The notes under the pieces were generated by a model. It was not told the origin of the DNA. It did not search any database and saw only the letters and a list, made by a program, of their open reading frames with translations. From Buteo buteo (taxonomy: Eukaryota; Chordata; Aves; Accipitriformes; Accipitridae): a stretch of 64,000 nt of DNA. Where the stretch lies: assembly GCF_964188355.1 (NCBI RefSeq), contig NC_134188.1, positions 27,644,467 through 27,708,466 of the forward strand, in the 5' to 3' direction. How positions within the stretch are numbered: position 1 is the stretch's first letter; each line of letters opens with the position of its first letter. Shown piece after piece: positions 41,360 to 50,819 of this stretch. The position numbers and the translations under genes are program-made.

Positions 41360-41413
41360 TCAAGGTGGAGGCAGCAAAGGGGATCAGAATCACCTTTGCT
41401 GCCTCCACTGTGA
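41360..41413. repeat. Hairpin: perfect 16 bp inverted repeat, short loop
   Basis: The left arm GTGGAGGCAGCAAAGG (41365-41380) is exactly complementary to the right arm CCTTTGCTGCCTCCAC (41393-41408). The 12 bases between them can add a G-A mismatch, three more pairs and a four-base loop. Outside the arms a G-U pair, one mismatch and three pairs extend the stem. The fold is about 54 nt, similar in size to a compact precursor-microRNA hairpin, but there is no evidence of transcription. Confidence 0.6.
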
Positions 41414-44400
41414 TCTTTGCAGGTCCCGTGGCTTTTAATCCTCCGAGACCTAATCCTGCCATGTGCTGTGCTCCCCCCAAGAGATGTTCAGCACCATGAC
41501 GGCTTCTCAGCTGCTCGTCAGTGCCAGACCCATGCTGGCTCTGAGCATCCCTGCCTTCCTCATCTGCAGCACAGAGAAACCCCAGCGGTAACTGAGTTAC
41601 CCAGAAGGGGAGGTAAGGCTCATAAACTCTGAGGCTCATAAGGACATGCAAAATGTCCCACTAGGCCAGCGTGGGTCGTCTATCTCCACTCCACCAGCAA
41701 CCATGGGAGAGGCAAGCACCTTGAAAGCAAGCAACTGGTTCCAGCTTGCCTGTGGTCCATTGCACTTGTGCCACCCCAGCACCCAAACCTGCTGGATTAG
41801 GGATGTTCAGTATACATCCCCATTAGTATCTACTTCTGGAACTAATTAGTCTAATTTGTCTAATACTTTTAGATTAGATCCCATCTGCCTCCTGTGGATG
41901 CAACTGCATGTAAAAGGACTCCCTGGGATCTGTTTTAAAATTATCTCCTGGTAGCTTCTACCTAGCTCCATGCTCTTAACTGTGGCACATGGTGAACAGC
42001 TTTAATCCCCTACCCCATTAAAGCTGAGAGTTACAAGAAGGGACTAAGTATCTCTGCTCTACAAATTACCTTCATTGCTATCCTTGCTACAGACCATGCT
42101 TGATCCTGGAAAGCAGAAATCCTGCACCAGCGCTGCTTCACGGCAGCTTAGAAGATGCCAGACACTGTCACTGGTAGAGGAAAACAAGGGTCAGTCTCCC
42201 AGGTCACTGCAGCCTGCAGGAAATGGGGAATGTGCAAAGCTGCTGGAGTTTATATTTAAAAAGTTCTGTCCAAAGAGCCTGTTAGAGTGCAGTGTTTGCT
42301 TTCGTTTGCTTTTGTAGAAGTGCTCCTTTAATATATAATCAAGTGAATTAGTAACACTGCTTTAAATAAGACAAGCCAAACAACCACGACAGCATCAGTC
42401 CAGATGTTTTACAGCTGGGCATCGGTTTTTACCGCAGAGCTGGGTGTAGGACTCGCGGTACCAGTCGGATTTCACTGTTCTCCACCCCAGCAGCTCCCCC
42501 ACACCCGGCCCAGGCACTGCGACAACAGGCTGCAAATCTCCATCTGGTTTGTGGGGGTGCGTAGGATCAGACCCATATCACAAATGGTTTGGGTTTTTTT
42601 TACTTAAAGTATGTTATAGCTCAGTAAATTTGCAGCCCCCTAAATCCCAAGGCTCCCCAAGGAGGATAACCGCACTTGAAATAACTCGCAACAAAAGAAA
42701 CGCAAGTTTTGCCCTACGCGCAAGTGTGTTTTAAAGTTGGGCGGCTGGGGGGGAGGAGTTGTGCTGGAGAAGTGGATGTGTCTTTTGGCAGCTGGGCCCT
42801 CTCATTAAAGGAGCAGAGAAGACGGAAGAAGGCAACTCCCAGTATCGCTCCCCCTTCCCGGTCCTCTCCCCGCATCCCACTGCTGTAGGATCTCCTACGT
42901 GGCACTGTGGGGGCAGGGAGCGCTGGCCACAGCGCCTGCAAAGTCCAGTTGCACTTGGAAATCACTCGATGGCAACAAAAATCTCCCCCTGCGACGCAGA
43001 TCAGCCCGATTCCTAGCACTTTTGCCCTGGACAAAAATGTTCACGGCCAAGATTAAGCTGTTTGATGACATTTTGGTAGAATTTACTCGTTTTCTGCACA
43101 TTCACATCCTAAAGCCCTGCAGATTTATTGTGGCTGTCTTACAGCAATGCATTTGGGATTGTGTTGTCTGGGGGGATGAATTAGTAGCGTGGGGCAGCTG
43201 GCGATAGCAGGAATAGGTTGGAATATACAGTCAAAAATTTGAAATATCTTTACGCTGGGCTGCCTGTCCTCAAACACAAAGAACTATTTTTATTCAACTC
43301 CAAATACCCGTTATTGAGGCAGAGGCATTTAAAAGGACTGAAGCACAGAGCCCTGCACTTGTGTCAAAGGAGTTTGGTGCTGGGAGGCATTGGAAGAGAT
43401 CAAGATTAAAAGTTTTAGAGTTTATTTTAAATTTCACTAGGAAGAAAAAGAAAATCTTACATGGGAAGTAATTACACAGAAGGGTTTGAAGGTGGAGCAA
43501 TGCAGGGCTTGGCAGAGAAAACCAGCTGACACTGGAAGTTTAAAGGAGCTTTTCTCATTTATCAGCTGGTATGTGCTGCTGGTACAAACCAGTAACATTT
43601 CACCTGTGTATTGATTGTTTGCTATCAGCAAATTCATTTTTTACTATGGCAACATAGTAATAAAGCAGAGATTGTGCTATAAAAACCCTGGGGCCACATC
43701 CTGATCATTTATGCAGACACAAAGCCAAGAAAACTACTCCAAACATACACGAGGGTGCACAAAAATATGATGCTCAAGGTACTTCAAACCTCTCTCCCCT
43801 ACTGAAGCCCTCCCTTCCCAGAAGGAAACTGATTTCTGAACATCACGTTGTGAAGCCATTAGGACCATTTAGGCACGTTATCATTAAAGACCGCAGCGTA
43901 AGGTACCTGCTAGGATGCAAAATGCCCAGGGAAGATGTCAGCTGGAAACATGTTTTGTTCAGGTATTTCTTTCTCCACACACACCACTGAAATAATAAAA
44001 ATAAAAATTAAAAAGGCCAGGAGCCTTCAGGCATCTGAAGTGACTTCATGCTTGGCACCCAAAAGGTCACCCAGTGAGTGAGACCCCTTAGCACTTTTCC
44101 CCTACAACAGCTTTTGTGCAAATGACACCGCATGGATCAATTCAGCCATAATAAAGGCTATTGGGAATGGATGAACGGGACAATCTTTCTCACAGCCAGG
44201 AGCAAACACCCAGTGACCAGAACAAACCTCCTGTTATCTGCTACCACTGTTATCAAGGTCTTGTTGCTGCAAATGGTGCTGTGAGTGAAATCATCGTAGA
44301 AACACACGTTTTGTTTTGCTATTAGAGCTGGTTTTTTTCAGCTGGTGGAAAATTTTGTACAGGGAGGTCTCAAAGACCTCCCCTCATTTGAGGTGTGGAG

Positions 44401-45360
44401 TATCTGTACACACAGCATCATCTGAACGGTTTAGACAGAAGAAAAACCATCACTTTTTGATGCCATCTTCTAAAATTGGTACACTGATGTTGTGCAGGGA
44501 ATGCAAGGTGCTTGCAAAACAACAACTCAGGTCTGAGGGCAGAATAGTCAAAGCCAGAAGACAAAAATCAGATGCTGTTTTCTACTATAGCAACAAGAGG
44601 TAGCAACCTGCGAAGACTCCTGTCTTCTGAGGGAAGTGGAGAAACTTGCAGAGCCAAAACCGGGGCGGGGGGGGGGAATGAAATTATGTGGTGATTAGAA
44701 GCAAGGGAAGACATAGACATCAGTTAAACAACACAATGATGCAGCATCCTTCTGCTAATGGGGCAACCACCAATGAGGATGGTGCTTAGTTACGGGGTGG
44801 TACCTAGCATATCACTATATCCCAGATTGCCATTAAAAAAAAAATCCCATGCCTGCTTAAAATGTGACAGGGTTGAAGCCGAGTGGTGCTCAATACTTGT
44901 GACTCAGCGCAGAAACTTCTCTATAGCACATACTTTGCTGCAAGCGCTCTCAGCCAGGCAGTCTGGCACAGAGTGGTATGAGCGTTTAACTCCTTCCACA
45001 TTACTTTGGGGCTGCGGATATTTGCCTTTCTAAATTGCCCAAGTTTGCCAGACATGAGGATTTTGCCATGGTGTTACACTACAATATAGAACAGACCCCA
45101 ACCGACCTGCTGCTCTCACACCTAGGGTGCAGGGGAGGTTTGGAAGTATGGAAGATGTGACGTTCACCACTTCAGCAGCCCAGCTGCGGGGGAAAAAGAG
45201 GGGGTGTTAGTATGGGGGGGGGGGAGATGGATGGAAAACCAGTCTCTGTGGGATACAGCAATATGAGGAAGCTCTGCAACTGCCTGGAACTTGGCCATGA
45301 GGTGCCTGCAAAGCAAATACAGGTCCTCTTGGGTATTACCAAACTGGGGGGCATTTAAAA
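41414..45360. other. Intergenic sequence upstream of SERPINH1
   Basis: About 4 kb with no recognised exon. It contains AT-rich patches at about 42.3 kb and 43.97-44.02 kb and a G run at about 44.67 kb. It may hold distal control elements of SERPINH1; nothing specific can be supported. Confidence 0.5.
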
Positions 45361-45645
45361 ACATAGAATCATAGAACATGGGCAGGGACACCTTCCACTA
45401 GACCAGGTTGCTCAAAGCCCCATCCAACCTGGCCTTGAACACTGCCAGGGATGGGGCAGCCACAGCATCCCTGGGCAACCTGTGCCAGTGCCTCACCACC
45501 CTCACAGTGAAGGATTTCTTCCCAATATCCAATCTAAATCTGCCCTATCTCAGTTTAAAGCCATCACCCTTTGTCCTATCACTACATGCCCTTGTAAAAA
45601 GTCCTTCTCCAGCTTTCTTCTAGGCCTCCTTGAGGTGCTGGAAGG
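45361..45645 (-). mobile_element. CR1 LINE 3' fragment with an internal deletion
   Basis: The plus strand starts with CATAGAATCATAGAACATGG (reverse complement of the CR1 3' end), passes ACTAGACCAGGTTGCTCAAAG and ends near CTTGAGGTGCTGGAAGG. Compared with the copy at 53975, roughly 50 bases between the terminal AGAATCATAGAA and GGGCAGGGACACC are missing. The element is 5'-truncated, on the minus strand, and ends only about 430 bp upstream of the SERPINH1 heat-shock element. Confidence 0.92.
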
Positions 45646-46074
45646 ACAAGAACCAGGTGCAGATGTTAAAAACTGCCTGAAACCCTTTCCAACACCCCTA
45701 ACCTCACGGAGGATGACACCCCGGAAAAAAAATATAAATAAATCACCCGCCTCCCGCACCAACACCCACCCAGCCCCAAGAGGTGCCGGGGCAGGGGGGG
45801 GGGGCGGTAATAAGAAGATCCAGAGCCCCGTAAAAATGCAAAAAGCAGCGTTTGGGCTTGGGAAAGCCCCCCCCGAGCCCTCCTGCAAGGGCTGGCGGCA
45901 GAAGGAGGGACCACGCGTGTCGTCCCCCCCCGGCCCCGCCGGACCCCCCCTCCGCTCTGCAGCAGCGGGGCCGGGCGCTCCCTGCTATTGGCGAGAGGCA
46001 GGGAAAGCTTCATCGGATCCTCCCCTTCCTCTCCCTCCCCAGGAGGTTTTTTTTTTGCGAGGTTTTTCCCAACT

Positions 46075-46087
46075 TTCCAGAAGTTTC
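46075..46087 (+). promoter_or_regulatory. SERPINH1: Perfect heat-shock element (TTCnnGAAnnTTC)
   Basis: TTCCAGAAGTTTC provides three contiguous inverted nTTCn/nGAAn units with no mismatch, the binding site of trimeric HSF1. It lies about 14 bp upstream of the TATA box and about 45-55 bp upstream of the predicted start. HSP47 is known to be heat-inducible through a proximal element, so the assignment is strong. Confidence 0.9.
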
Positions 46088-46100
46088 TCCCCCGGCCCCT

Positions 46101-46106
46101 TATATA
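46101..46106 (+). promoter_or_regulatory. SERPINH1: SERPINH1 TATA box
   Basis: TATATA in the context CCTTATATACCCC, placed between the heat-shock element and the predicted first exon. It predicts initiation around 46130. Confidence 0.8.
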
Positions 46107-46130
46107 CCCCCACCGCCGGACCGTGAGGTG

Positions 46131-46169
46131 CACAGGGGAGCCGAGCAAAGCAGCACCCCAGCCCCGCAG
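46131..46169 (+). other. SERPINH1: SERPINH1 exon 1 (5' untranslated)
   Basis: A short untranslated exon is predicted from the TATA position to a donor CCCGCAG|GTAAAA at 46170. The start is approximate (within about 10 bases). HSP47 genes in other vertebrates also begin with a small non-coding exon followed by a long first intron, which fits. It contains no ATG. Confidence 0.7.
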
Positions 46170-48799
46170 GTAAAAAAAAAAATAATAAAAAAATATATAT
46201 AAAAATAAAGGGGTGGTGGGAGGGGGAAACGGGGGCAGTCCGGGTTCGCAGGAGCGCTGCCAGGCAGGGATGTGGCCAAGCTGAGATTGCAGCGGGCTGC
46301 CTGTTGGGTTGGGGGGGTCCCTGCGTGTTCCTGGCTGACCCCACGGGGCAGGGAAGGCGGGGGGGGGGGTATTGCATGGGGGAAAAGGGGGTTGCGTTGG
46401 GGTGGGTTGAAGTGGGGTCGGGTACAGGCTGCCCCACAAGCCGGCTGTGTTTTTTAAGAAAAGACTTTAAAAGATCCGCCCCCCCCCCGCCTTGCAGTGA
46501 AGCCGCACCCTGGTTTTACACCCAGGAGAAACTTTAAGGGGGTGAAGAAAGAAAAGAGGGGGGGTAAGGGAAGCACCAACTTGGTCCAAGTGGTCCCGGA
46601 GCAGCCCTGGTTGGAGAAAAAAGCCTCCAGCCCCTGCTCCTGCCCAGCCTGGGAGCCTGCGGGACCCTGGGCACCAGCCCAGCGCAGGAGGGGGGGTCTC
46701 ACTACAGCCTCCCCCCGACAAGACTGACTAACCCTGTCCTTCTGCCTGCCTTAACAAAGTGTCACCTCCCTCCGCTGACATGGAAAAGAGCCTTTTGCTT
46801 GCATGCCTCCGTCCTGGGGCTTTGTCTCGGTCCTGGGAGAAATACGGTCCTCGAAGGGGTGCGTGCCTCTGGCTGGCTGTTGTGGGCGATGGGACCTCCA
46901 AATCCTGCCAGGAGAGAGGGTCCTCAGCGGCCCCGCGGAGGTCTGCGGAATGCCACGTTGGCACGGGGCGTCCCCTTGCAGGGCTGGGCCATACAAACGC
47001 CAGAGAGGACGTTATCGGCTGCGCATTCCCCTACATTCCCTCTATTTTCACCCTGGGTTATGAATTCACCAGTAATCTCAGCCCTAATCCAAGGATGGGC
47101 AAAATTTCTCTGTCTCGCCACCGCAGGCTGCGTCACTTGTCGCAGCCCAGGGCACCCAGACAAATTTCTCACCAGTCTCTGAAGTAATGAACTTTTTTTA
47201 AGCTGAGGATGTAAGAGGTGTGGGCTGCCCGTTGCTCGCAAGAGAATTACTCCATGTATCTGTTTTCTTTCAGAATGAAAAAGGCAAACGTTGACCTCAC
47301 TATGAAACAGTTTCAAGGTATCTTTAGAAATAAAAGGGAAGAAAAAAAAACAACAAAAAAACCCCCTCAGATTTTAAATGCTTGCCGCACCCGATGCTGT
47401 CTGCACCTTAAAAGTGCATCAAGGGCAGTTTTGAGCCCGTTGCACAAGCCTGTGCTCTTAGGTAGCCGGGATGGCTCTTCCCTTCAACAGAAGGCTTGCT
47501 CCCAAAAGGATTTTAGGATACAAGCTGCCTCCCTCTCTGAGGCTACGTAATTCCCAGTCTGGCAAAGGGTCCCTAGTGCAACTGCGCACTCTCTTCCCTT
47601 CGGGCTATGTGCGTGTTTCCTTCCATATGTAATCCCAGCTGGCCCTTCGCTTCCTCCTCTGTTGGCTTTAACCCTGAAGCTGCCCCGTTGCAGCCCCTTC
47701 TTGTCGCCGCATGCGAGAAGCAGCCTCTGGGGCTGGCCAGGAGCAGGGTGGGAGGAGAGGACCAAGGATCAGAACTTCACGGTAGCCTTGGGCATGATGC
47801 AGCTTGTCGAGGAAAAGCTCGCCCAAAAGCTCGCTTTGTGCATAAGGGTGGAATTTAAGCCCTGAGGATCTGCTGTCAGGAAGGTTTGCTGTGAGCAGCG
47901 TGAAGTTGGGAGGGAGGGAAGGTCCGGGGACAGGTTACAGCCTCCGAGGCAGGCGGGATGAGCTCTGAAGAGCTTTCAGGCATGGCATTTAGGACTGGTC
48001 AGTCTGCAGATTTATCAAAGCTAGTAGCTCAGAGCCCTCGCTGGGGATGGGTGCACCTACGTTGTAAAGAGATGCATGTACCTAATGCACGAACGTATTG
48101 GGAGGGGGCTCTGCTGGGGGAAAGGAGGGGTCCACCACCTTCCTCTGCCCTGGTATCTCCCTGGCAGGGCTGTACAGACAAAACTTAGGTCAGACAAAGC
48201 TGACCAGACAGTGCTGGATCTTCTCAAGGGGCCCCTCTGACTTAGCTTGGTGGAAGCTCATGTGCTCCATCTAGTGTCTAGAAAGCTGAGTACTTGGGTA
48301 CTGAGCTGGGGTCCCCAGAGGACGATCCCTGCCGTACACTGACCCCAGTAGCCCCTAGATCGACAGGCAGCACTGTGCTACATGGCCCTTGGGCAACAGA
48401 AACATCTTACTTTTAGCTTTTCCCCACCATGGCAGAGGTTTGACCTGCTACTCTGGGGACAGAAATATCTGTTGCTTCCATTCCCTGGCCCCTCCTTAAG
48501 TCATTTACTGTACGTGAACATACGGTAACATAGTAAAATTGCTTAAAAAGGAAGCATTCATTCAAAATGCACAGGCTCTGTGTGCCAGAGTGCAGCCTGG
48601 ACTCTTGAAGATTAACTGTTGCTCAGGGGAAAGCCCAGTGTGGACTTGGGATCGCTGCACCCCAAGCGAAGCGTTGATGCAGATGCTCTGGCTATCACTG
48701 GAGCCTAGGAGTGGGTTTCACTGGAAGAGCCCCCGGGGTCTCTGAATGCTCCAGGAAGGGCATCAATCGTGCTGACGGTGAGCTCTTCTTGCCCAGCAG
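46170..48799 (+). other. SERPINH1: SERPINH1 intron 1
   Basis: A 2.6 kb intron from GTAAAA to the acceptor TTGCCCAGCAG at 48799. The first 40 bases after the donor are almost pure A/T (46171-46210), in sharp contrast with the GC island. G runs occur at 46308-46370 and 46487-46563. In mammals the first intron carries enhancer sites for this gene; I see no specific motif to assign here. Confidence 0.7.
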
Positions 48800-49413
48800 G
48801 TCCTCAGAGGTGTTGGGTGCCGCTGAAGCCATGTGGATTACTCTGGTGCTCGCTCTCTGCGGCCTCGCTGCAGCCGTGCCGTCGGAGGACAGAAAGCTGA
48901 GCGACAAGGCAACAACGCTGGCTGACCGCAGCACAACGCTGGCCTTCAACCTCTACCATGCCATGGCGAAGGACAAGAACATGGAGAACATCCTGCTGTC
49001 CCCCGTGGTCGTGGCCTCTTCCCTCGGCCTCGTGTCCCTCGGGGGCAAAGCCACAACCGCCTCCCAAGCCAAGGCAGTGCTCAGCGCGGACAAACTGAAT
49101 GACGACTACGTGCACAGCGGGTTGTCCGAGCTCCTGAACGAGGTCAGCAACAGCACAGCCCGCAACGTCACCTGGAAGATCGGCAACCGCTTGTACGGCC
49201 CTGCCTCCATCAACTTCGCCGATGACTTTGTGAAGAACAGCAAGAAACACTACAACTACGAGCACTCCAAGATCAACTTCCGAGACAAGAGGAGCGCCCT
49301 GAAATCCATTAACGAGTGGGCAGCCCAGACCACGGATGGGAAACTCCCAGAGGTCACGAAAGACGTTGAGAAAACCGATGGGGCCCTCATTGTCAATGCC
49401 ATGTTCTTCAAGC
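48800..49413 (+). CDS. SERPINH1: SERPINH1 exon 2 (first coding exon)
   Basis: The acceptor GCCCAGCAG lies just before 48800, there are 31 untranslated bases, then the start codon at 48831. It codes residues 1-194 plus one base of codon 195, from the signal peptide MWITLVLALCG through SNSTARNVTW to VNAMFFK. The donor is AAGC|GTAAGT at 49414. An alternative acceptor three bases earlier (CCCAG|CAG) is possible and would not change the protein. Confidence 0.95.
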
Positions 49414-50819
49414 GTAAGTTCTACCTTCAATTCTTGATACAAGTGACCCAAAACCTAGCCTGAGCCAGTACAGCAAATGGGAAGGTGAACAAACCCTGGG
49501 TCCGCTCTTTATCAGAGCGAGTAGTTAGGAACTGTGCATGAGATTACCACCCATTCTCTTTTCTTACAAGCTGAATTTCTCTCTCCTGCAGCTCACTGGG
49601 ATGAGAAGTTCCACCATAAGATGGTGGACAACCGTGGCTTCATGGTGACCCGTTCCTACACTGTGGGAGTTCCTATGATGCATCGCACAGGTAAGTTGCA
49701 AACCTCCTGCCCCATGTCAAGACCAGCTGGAGTTATGCTTGCTGCTGCTCCGTTACCCAGTTTTCCACCAACTGCTTCCAAGATTGTTTTGCCTGACGGG
49801 CATTAAGCGATAGAGAACAAAGCAGGGTGCGCTTGTTCTGCTGATTCAATCTCTCTGTGAGCCGAGAGAATCCATGTTTCCTATTGGGTGCTTGGCTGTT
49901 AGGAATAAATCCTAGCTTATCACGCAAATGAAAGCCGCAGTTTTGAGTTGCTGCCAACTCCAGTAGCACTGGGCCAGCTCCCAAAACAGCGTTCAGACCC
50001 GCTTCCCTTGCTGGTCAGGGAAAGCCCAGGGTGAATTCACAACAAGGCTGTGGGTAGCTTTGCCTCTGCCCCTCATCTTACCATTTCCTGCTTCTGATTT
50101 TAAGGTCTCTACAATTACTATGATGATGAGACGGAGAAGCTCCAGGTGGTAGAGATGCCACTTGCTCACAAGCTCTCCAGCATGATCTTTATCATGCCAA
50201 ACCATGTGGAGCCTCTGGAGAGGATTGAGAAACTGCTGAACAGGGAGCAGCTAAAGGTCTGGGCTGGCAAGATGAAGAAGAGATCAGTGGCCATCTCGCT
50301 GCCTAAGGTCGTCCTGGAAGTCAGCCACGACCTTCAGGTAAAGTTCGTCCTTAAGGAAAACAGTTGGGCCTTGCAGTTCTTTGGGGTGGGAGAGAAGATA
50401 GTGGGATGATTTTTCTGTGCCCGTCATCCTTTTTCCAGCGGCTAGCCTAACCATGGCTGGAAAGGATTGCACTGTGTCATCTCTGGGAGGGTTGCTGACC
50501 TCTTTTCTCCTCCTAGAAACATTTGGCTGATCTGGGCCTGACAGAAGCCATTGATAAAACCAAGGCTGACTTGTCAAAGATCTCTGGCAAGAAAGACCTT
50601 TACCTGTCCAACGTCTTCCATGCTGCTGCTCTTGAATGGGACACAGAAGGGAACCCCTACGATGCTGACATCTACGGCCGAGAGGAGATGAGGAACCCCA
50701 GGCTCTTCTATGCTGACCACCCCTTCATCTTCATGATCAAGGACAGTAAAACCAACTCCATTCTCTTCATTGGCAGGCTCGTGAGGCCCAAAGGAGACAA
50801 GATGCGTGATGAGTTGTAG
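48831..50819 (+). CDS. SERPINH1: SERPINH1 (HSP47), collagen-binding ER serpin; whole coding region, four exons
   Basis: This is the endoplasmic reticulum chaperone that binds and stabilises the procollagen triple helix. Coding exons 48831-49413, 49592-49690, 50105-50337 and 50517-50819 join in frame to 405 residues, the length I recall for chicken HSP47. The sequence shows an N-terminal signal peptide (about residues 1-17), N-glycosylation sites at N107 and N112, a complete serpin fold and the C-terminal ER-retrieval signal RDEL. The collagen-contact residues known from mammalian HSP47 (R222, L381, Y383, D385) are present as R209, L368, Y370 and D372. It is a non-inhibitory serpin. The mature protein has no cysteine: the mammalian Cys is Tyr143 here. 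The start is the first ATG after the acceptor that begins a signal peptide; an in-frame upstream extension lies partly in the intron. Regulation is probably through HSF1. Species differences from the chicken sequence as I remember it are small. Confidence 0.98.
49592..49690 (+). CDS. SERPINH1: SERPINH1 exon 3
   Basis: The acceptor CTCTCCTGCAG precedes 49592 and the donor ACAG|GTAAGT follows 49690. The 99 bases (2 + 32 codons + 1) encode PHWDEKFHHKMVDNRG onward to MMHRT. R209, equivalent to the collagen-binding arginine 222 of mammalian HSP47, lies here. The phase matches both neighbouring exons exactly. Confidence 0.96.
50105..50337 (+). CDS. SERPINH1: SERPINH1 exon 4
   Basis: The acceptor TTCTGATTTTAAG precedes 50105 and the donor CTTCAG|GTAAAG follows 50337. 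The 233 bases encode GLYNYYDDETEKL through VVLEVSHDLQ, part of the central beta-sheet of the serpin fold. The phase is 2 + 77 codons. Confidence 0.96.
50517..50819 (+). CDS. SERPINH1: SERPINH1 exon 5, coding part (last exon)
   Basis: The acceptor CTCCTCCTAG precedes 50517. One hundred codons from KHLADLGLTEAIDK to the RDEL terminus are followed by a TAG stop at 50817-50819. The reactive-centre-loop region (AALEWDTEGNPYDAD) lacks an inhibitory hinge of small residues, and L368, Y370 and D372 form the collagen-contact surface known from mammalian structures. Confidence 0.97.
   Translation, partial: KHLADLGLTEAIDKTKADLSKISGKKDLYLSNVFHAAALEWDTEGNPYDADIYGREEMRNPRLFYADHPFIFMIKDSKTNSILFIGRLVRPKGDKMRDEL

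Larger units (their letters stand above)
45780..46170 (+). promoter_or_regulatory. SERPINH1: SERPINH1 promoter and CpG island
   Basis: GC-rich sequence with GC boxes (CCCGGCCCCGCCGG near 45930), an inverted CCAAT box (ATTGG, 45987-45991), a heat-shock element (46075-46087) and a TATA box (TATATA, 46101-46106). This is the architecture expected for the stress-inducible collagen chaperone HSP47, in which a proximal heat-shock element sits just upstream of TATA. The transcription start is predicted about 25-30 bp after TATA, near 46131. Confidence 0.85.

Noticed and set aside
45666..46439. 257-codon minus-strand frame over the SERPINH1 promoter
   Set aside because: It runs antisense across the CpG island, TATA box and heat-shock element, with proline-rich low-complexity translation. 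No homology recognised.
48804..49451. 215-codon minus-strand frame
   Set aside because: Antisense shadow of SERPINH1 exon 2, caused by GC-rich codon usage.
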